Origin: Pandoraea iniqua | Lineage (GTDB): Bacteria > Pseudomonadota > Gammaproteobacteria > Burkholderiales > Burkholderiaceae | Assembly: GCF_902459685.1 (NCBI RefSeq) | Contig: NZ_CABPSF010000009.1 | Span: forward strand, 1-64,000 | Direction: 5' to 3' | Length of the DNA: 64,000 nucleotides | Notes under the pieces: generated by a model | Told to the model about the DNA's origin: nothing | Seen by the model: only the letters and a program-made list of their open reading frames with translations | Databases searched by the model: none | Position numbers and translations under genes: made by a program | Part shown: piece by piece, positions 60,235 to 64,000 of the stretch | Numbering within the stretch: position 1 is the stretch's first letter | Layout of the letters: every line of letters starts with the position of its first letter

Positions 60235-60310
60235 TGGTGCGCCCGACTGGAATCGAACCAGTGACCCTCGGCTTCGGAGGCCGATACTCTATCCCCTGAG
60301 CTACGGGCGC
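60235..60310 (-). tRNA. tRNA-Arg (anticodon CCG)
   Basis: The minus strand folds as a full cloverleaf. The acceptor stem is GCGCCCG with CGGGCGC, the D-arm is GCTCAGGGGATAGAGT, and the anticodon arm CGGCCTCCGAAGCCG has the seven-base loop CTCCGAA. The T-arm is CTGGTTCGATTCCAG. The 3' CCA is encoded. The anticodon CCG reads arginine CGG codons, frequent in this high-GC genome. Confidence 0.95.
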
Positions 60311-60368
60311 TGTGCAGACCGCCGGTGAGAAATGCGCGAACGCGCGGGCCGGCGGGCAAAGACGTAGA

Positions 60369-60397
60369 AGCATAGCGGTTTTGTCGCGTGCCGTCCA
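60369..60397 (-). promoter_or_regulatory. Possible sigma-70 promoter of tRNA-Arg
   Basis: On the minus strand TGGACG (60392-60397) and TATGCT (60369-60374) are separated by 17 bases, each matching 4 of 6 consensus positions. The start would lie about 50 bases ahead of the tRNA. It sits in the 380-base gap 60311-60690, which holds no gene. On the other side, TACAAT at 60605-60610 is a possible -10 for the cytochrome gene. Confidence 0.4.
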
Positions 60398-60690
60398 TGC
60401 CTGGCGCATTCTCTCGCCTCACAATGCGGCAATTCACTACGGGATACGCGTCAGGCGCGGTTTTGCTGTGCATGCAACGGTATCCCACTTCACGCACAAA
60501 CCACGCGGAACACCGCTTTGGGTTTTGCGTAAGTTAGGGAAAACACGGGACTTTTGCGGCGTCTGCGCACGGCCATCACGTGTCATCGCGTGAGTGTTTG
60601 TTGCTACAATGGCTCGTTATTTTGACTGGATGGCGCCTGCCACCCAGTGCGACGCACTCGGTTTCCACAAAAACTATTGAGAGATCCCGC

Positions 60691-61581
60691 ATGAGTGAAG
60701 CACATAACGAGCATGAGTCCCTGATCAAAACACCCAAGCAGCTCATCGCGGCAGTCATTGCAGGTTTTCTAGTTCCGATCGTCATCATCGTCCTGCTGGT
60801 CAATTACGTGGGCAACAACGCCCTGACCGGCGCGGGCAGTTCCGCCATGACCGAAAAAGCCATCGCCGAGCGCATCGCGCCCGTGGCCAAGGTCGAAATC
60901 AAGGATGCCAACGCACCGCGCGTCTATCAGACGGGCGAGCAACTCTATAAAGCCGTTTGCGCCGCATGCCACGCGGCGGGCACCGCCGGTGCGCCGAAGG
61001 TCGGCTCGGCAGACTGGGCCCCGCGAATTGCGCAGGGCTACGATGAAATGCTCAAGATTGCGCTGGCCGGCAAAGGCGCCATGCCCGCGCGTGGCGGCAC
61101 CAGCCCCGACGACGTGACCGATTACGAAATTGGCCGCGCCATTGTCTATATGGCCAACGCCTCGGGCGGCAAGCTGCAAGAGCCGGCACAACCAGCACAA
61201 CCGGCCTCCGGTGCCGTGGCAGCCGCCCCGGCGTCTGGCGCAGCACCCGCCGCAGATGCTGGCTCGGCCGCGGCTGCCGCCGCCGCCATGGCCTCGCTCA
61301 AGACCGCCGCACCGGCCGCCGCCAGCGCCGGCAGCAACCTCGACGCGGGCAAGAAGCTGTACGACACCGTGTGTATGGCGTGCCACGCCGCAGGTGTCAT
61401 GAACGCCCCGAAGTTCGGCGACAAGGCCGCATGGGCGCCGCGCATCGCGACCGGCATCGACACGTTGCACAACGCCGCACTCAAGGGGTTGAACGCCATG
61501 CCGCCGAAGGGTGGCGCCGCGAACGCTTCGGATGACGACGTGAAGGCGGCCGTCGACTACATGGTGAGTGCGGCAAAGTAA
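60691..61581 (+). CDS. Membrane-anchored diheme cytochrome c (c5 type)
   Basis: The 296-residue product has an N-terminal membrane anchor (about residues 18-40). Two class I cytochrome c domains are joined by an Ala/Pro-rich linker, with heme-binding motifs CAACH (C90-H94) and CMACH (C228-H232). Each domain has the cytochrome c5-like K(x)2Y...C signature and a later Met ligand (KGAMPARGG, LNAMPPKGG). It should carry electrons in the periplasm, probably to a terminal oxidase. The ATG at 60691 follows a GAGA-rich leader; the longer open frame is not coding-like. A terminator follows. Confidence 0.92.
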   Translation: MSEAHNEHESLIKTPKQLIAAVIAGFLVPIVIIVLLVNYVGNNALTGAGSSAMTEKAIAERIAPVAKVEIKDANAPRVYQTGEQLYKAVCAACHAAGTAGAPKVGSADWAPRIAQGYDEMLKIALAGKGAMPARGGTSPDDVTDYEIGRAIVYMANASGGKLQEPAQPAQPASGAVAAAPASGAAPAADAGSAAAAAAAMASLKTAAPAAASAGSNLDAGKKLYDTVCMACHAAGVMNAPKFGDKAAWAPRIATGIDTLHNAALKGLNAMPPKGGAANASDDDVKAAVDYMVSAAK

Positions 61582-61601
61582 GCCCGCGTTGACACCAAAA
61601 G

Positions 61602-61628
61602 AAAATCCCCGCTTCGGCGGGGATTTTT
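61602..61628 (+). terminator. Intrinsic terminator after the cytochrome gene
   Basis: AAAATCCCCGC (61602-61612) pairs with GCGGGGATTTTT around a TTCG-type tetraloop, ending in five T. The left A-run lets it work from the other side too, for the convergent phosphoesterase gene. Confidence 0.92.
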
Positions 61629-61690
61629 GTTTTCGTCGTCGCTTTTCGTCATCGCTTCTCGTCGCGACTTGGCTGCGATGTTGCAGCGCG

Positions 61691-62467
61691 TCAGACGGTC
61701 ACGCACAACGCGGGGTCGAACGCCGCATTCTCGACACGCCCTTCGAAGCAATAACCACGCGGGTTGCACAGCACACGCGTGTGCCCGACGCGGTAATCAA
61801 ACGAATCGTGCGTATGGCCGTGCACCCACAGCGCGGCGTCGGACTGGTCGACAAATGACGTCAAATCCGAAATGAATGCCGGATTGACGAGCGAACCGGC
61901 AAAGCGCGGATGAATACTCTGCGGTGTCGGCGCGTGATGGGTGATGACAACGGTCGGGCCGTCATGCGGGTCGGCCAGCGCGCGCGACAGCCACGCCACG
62001 TTCTCACGGCACAACGCGGCGCAGTCTTCCGGCGTAAAGAACGGCAGGTCGGACCACGGTGCGGCCGGGTCGCCCACGCGAATGCGCGTGAAGTCGCGCA
62101 CAAATTTGCGGGACTCCTCGATCACTTCGTCGTGCTTGCCTTCGGCGTCGTACAACGCGAAGTCGGTCCACAACGTCGTGCCGATGAAACGAACGCCGTC
62201 GATCGTGAGGCTGCCGCGCTCCAGCACATGAACGTTCGAGCCCGCCGCAAGTTTGCGCAACTCGGCGAGCGTGCCCGCAAGCGTCGCGCCGTAAAACTCA
62301 TGGTTGCCGGCAACGTAGATGACGGGGCGTGGTAATTGCTTCGCCCACTCGATGGCTTGCGCCGGGCGGCTGATGTCGCCGGCGAGAATGGTGACATCGG
62401 CGACGACGTCGGGCGTCGCCAGCGGGGCCACCGACAAATGCAGGTCAGACAGGATATGCAATCTCAC
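61691..62467 (-). CDS. Calcineurin-like metallophosphoesterase (GTG start)
   Basis: The 258-residue product has all metal-binding motifs of the family: DxH (LSDLHLS), GDxx (ILAGDIS), GNHE (VAGNHEFYG), the THHAP histidines and GHTH (WVHGHTHDSFD). It hydrolyses phosphoester bonds; the substrate is unknown. The GTG at 62467 (VRLHILSDLH) has GGAG eight bases upstream and places the first motif at the N terminus as usual. The longer open frame adds Cys/Arg-rich residues without family character. It stands alone. Confidence 0.88.
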   Translation of the reverse strand: MRLHILSDLHLSVAPLATPDVVADVTILAGDISRPAQAIEWAKQLPRPVIYVAGNHEFYGATLAGTLAELRKLAAGSNVHVLERGSLTIDGVRFIGTTLWTDFALYDAEGKHDEVIEESRKFVRDFTRIRVGDPAAPWSDLPFFTPEDCAALCRENVAWLSRALADPHDGPTVVITHHAPTPQSIHPRFAGSLVNPAFISDLTSFVDQSDAALWVHGHTHDSFDYRVGHTRVLCNPRGYCFEGRVENAAFDPALCVTV

Positions 62468-62647
62468 GCACCACGCTCCACAAGGCTTGAGGATCGGTGC
62501 CGCACACTCGCCACGGCAGGGTGCTGGTGACGCATCGCGAGAACGTTGGAGGGTGTGGGCATTGGACCGAAATCGACGCAATTCACGTATCGTTTCGCCC
62601 GTTTTTTACCGACTATCACCCGCGCCGCGCCGATGGTCAAGATGTCT

Positions 62648-62676
62648 TTGTCATCGAAAGAATGGCCTCCTATAGT
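62648..62676 (+). promoter_or_regulatory. Sigma-70 promoter of a small secreted peptide gene
   Basis: TTGTCA (62648-62653) and TATAGT (62671-62676) each match 5 of 6 consensus positions and are separated by exactly 17 bases. The start would be near 62683, about 25 bases ahead of the small gene at 62708. Confidence 0.65.
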
Positions 62677-62707
62677 GAAACCTCACCTGACGAGTGGAGG
62701 AGAGCCT

Positions 62708-62821
62708 ATGCGCAAGTTGTTGGTTGTCGTTGTGCTTGGTTTCGCCGGTCTGGCAGGCGCGATGGTGGCGTCGAGTCCGGCAATCGCGTGTGGCCAGACG
62801 TCTACGGGCGGTGGCAAATAG
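62708..62821 (+). CDS. Small secreted peptide, 37 residues
   Basis: The frame encodes MRKLLVVVVLGFAGLAGAMV, then ASSPAIACGQTSTGGGK. It looks like a signal peptide with possible cleavage near AIA followed by a mature tail of about ten residues with one Cys. If that Cys were lipidated the lipobox would be weak (AIAC). GGAGGAG lies six bases upstream and a near-consensus promoter is 31 bases upstream, so expression is likely. No similarity was recognised. Confidence 0.6.
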   Translation: MRKLLVVVVLGFAGLAGAMVASSPAIACGQTSTGGGK

Positions 62822-62895
62822 CAGCAAGCCTTGCTTTACTGCGCGATCCGCCGCCGCCGACAGCCCCGGCCGGACGCTGCTGAATCCTCAGGCCA

Positions 62896-62915
62896 GCCCC
62901 CCGTACGCGGGGGGC
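62896..62915. repeat. GC-rich perfect hairpin
   Basis: GCCCCCCG (62896-62903) and CGGGGGGC (62908-62915) form a perfect 8-base stem with a TACG tetraloop. No T-run follows on either strand. It lies between the small peptide gene and the end of the helicase gene and could still act as a transcript end or RNA stabiliser. Confidence 0.6.
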
Positions 62916-62923
62916 GATTCGTT

Positions 62924-62978
62924 TACAGCGGAGATACAGCGGGGATACAGCGGAGGCAGGCGGAGATACGGCGGGAAT
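62924..62978. repeat. 11-base tandem repeat
   Basis: TACAGCGG recurs at 62924, 62935 and 62946 with an exact 11-base period (unit TACAGCGGAGA and variants). Degenerate copies continue to about 62978. It is noncoding and lies just beyond the helicase stop. Confidence 0.65.
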
Positions 62979-62995
62979 CTTAGGGCGGAGACCCT

Positions 62996-64000
62996 TTATT
63001 GCGGCGTCTTATTCGCGCCGCCCGAGAGCATCGCCTTCAGGCTGGCGAGCCGGTCCTTCGGCGACATCGGGGCGTCTTCCGGCGGGGGCGGCGGCGCTTC
63101 GTCGAGTTGCATCTCGGGTACGAACCGCGAGACTTCACAGGTGTACGTTTCCCGCGCCCGCTTGCGCTTTTTGCACCACGACAATTGCAGCGTGCGTTGC
63201 GCACGCGTAATGCCCACGTACATCAACCGGCGCTCTTCCTCGATCTTCTCGGCGGTCACTTCTTCATCCTCGCGGATGTGCGGAAGAATGCCTTCCTCCA
63301 TGCCGACGAGGAAGACGTGCGGATATTCGAGGCCCTTCGACGCGTGCAGCGTCGACAGGCGCACCGCGTCGGGATCGTCGCCGTCGCGGCCCTCGAGCAT
63401 CGACATCAGCGCGATGGTCTGCGTGAGTTCCATCAGGCTCTTGGCGTCGTCGTCGATATCTTCGGCGTTATCCAATCCGGTCGCGGCATCGGCGGTACCA
63501 CGCGTGCCCTTGCGTTTCATCCATTCGATGAATTCGAGCACCGTCGTCCAGCGTGCCTGCGCCTGACGCTCGTCGAACGTGTCGTAAAGATAGGCCTCGT
63601 AGTGGATGCCTGCCATCAGGTCATCGATGACCTCGTTGGCAGGATCGCGGGCGGCGCGCGCCGCAATGCGCTGGATGAAATCGCAGAACGCACGCAGCGG
63701 TTCGAGCTGGCGCGGCTGCAAGCGCGCTTCGACGGCGCCCATGTAGACCGCCTCGAACAGCGACACCTTGGCTTGTCCCGCAAACCCGCCGAGCGATTCG
63801 AGCGTGGTGCTGCCCACGCCCCGGCGCGGCGTGGTCACCGCGCGGATGAACGCGGGATCGTCGTCCGGGTTGGCCAGCAACCGGAGGTAGGCGCAAAGGT
63901 CCTTGATTTCGGCCTTGTCGAAGAACGACTGCCCGCCCGACAGCACGTACGGAATGCGTTCGCGGCGAAGCACCTGTTCGAAAATGCGCGCCTGATGATT
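62996..64000 (-). CDS. Rep/UvrD-family ATP-dependent DNA helicase, C-terminal part
   Basis: The 5' end lies beyond the right edge; 334 codons are visible. The frame begins NHQARIFEQ. It contains helicase motifs V (VRLSTLHASKGLEYPHVFLVG) and VI (EERRLMYVGITRAQRTLQLSW) of the SF1 UvrD family. IPYVLSGGQSFFDKAEIKDL and TPRRGVGSTTLE resemble Rep more than UvrD. The tail has a poly-Pro run and ends SGGANKTPQ. Rep unwinds DNA 3' to 5' and clears proteins ahead of replication forks. The choice of Rep over UvrD is tentative. Confidence 0.88.
   Translation of the reverse strand, partial: NHQARIFEQVLRRERIPYVLSGGQSFFDKAEIKDLCAYLRLLANPDDDPAFIRAVTTPRRGVGSTTLESLGGFAGQAKVSLFEAVYMGAVEARLQPRQLEPLRAFCDFIQRIAARAARDPANEVIDDLMAGIHYEAYLYDTFDERQAQARWTTVLEFIEWMKRKGTRGTADAATGLDNAEDIDDDAKSLMELTQTIALMSMLEGRDGDDPDAVRLSTLHASKGLEYPHVFLVGMEEGILPHIREDEEVTAEKIEEERRLMYVGITRAQRTLQLSWCKKRKRARETYTCEVSRFVPEMQLDEAPPPPPEDAPMSPKDRLASLKAMLSGGANKTPQ

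Noticed and set aside
1-64000. CRISPR array, prophage, insertion sequence or integrase
   Set aside because: No regularly spaced repeats with unique spacers, no transposase or integrase frame and no phage structural genes were recognised. The only tandem repeats are short (9, 11 and 12 bases).

Overview
The window is high-GC DNA with the gene order of a betaproteobacterial, Burkholderiaceae-type chromosome (Pandoraea, Burkholderia or Ralstonia relatives). This rests on the order che-R-D-B-Y-Z, flhB-A-F-G, fliA, on the layout of the flg and fli operons, and on protein character. The genus is an inference. No CRISPR array, prophage or insertion sequence was seen.

Bases 1 to about 47.4 kb are a nearly complete flagellum and chemotaxis cluster. 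It opens with the end of one chemoreceptor, a second chemoreceptor and cheRDBYZ. Then come flhBAFG-fliA (export gate, placement and number control, sigma-28), flgN-flgM and flgA on the minus strand, and flgBCDEFGHIJKL (rod, hook, rings, hook-filament junction). On the minus strand follow fliLMNOPQR (switch and export gate) and fliFGHIJK (MS-ring, export ATPase, hook length), with fliE divergent from fliF. An flhB-C-like gene (flhX), a second fliK-like gene, fliT, fliS, fliD and fliC follow. Master regulator genes (flhDC), motAB and cheAW are not here and probably lie to the left. Sigma-28-type promoters can be read ahead of flgM and fliC, and less clearly ahead of flgK and fliL.

Three accessory genes interrupt this cluster between fliE and flhX (38.7-40.8 kb). 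They are a ParE/RelE-like toxin, an overlapping antitoxin-like gene with an unfamiliar N-terminal half, and an AAA-type ATPase, all on the minus strand.

From 47.7 kb the content changes. A soluble NarX-type kinase and LuxR-type regulator sit next to flagellin and lie downstream of a perfect FNR-type box. A TctDE-like two-component system is divergent from an ABC importer of the NMT1/SsuA/TauA type. Then come a SYLF-domain lipoprotein, a small exported protein with a BaeSR-like two-component system, and a second flgH-like gene coupled to an unknown lipoprotein gene that ends two bases from a tRNA-Arg(CCG). The right end holds a diheme cytochrome c, a metallophosphoesterase, a 37-codon secreted peptide gene with a near-consensus promoter, and the C-terminal half of a Rep/UvrD-type helicase.

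The observations most worth following are the flgH2-lipoprotein module, the toxin/antitoxin/ATPase cassette inside the flagellar locus, the FNR box ahead of the flagellin-adjacent kinase, and two small open reading frames with strong ribosome binding sites. All coordinates were read by eye from the sequence, and no database search was possible.
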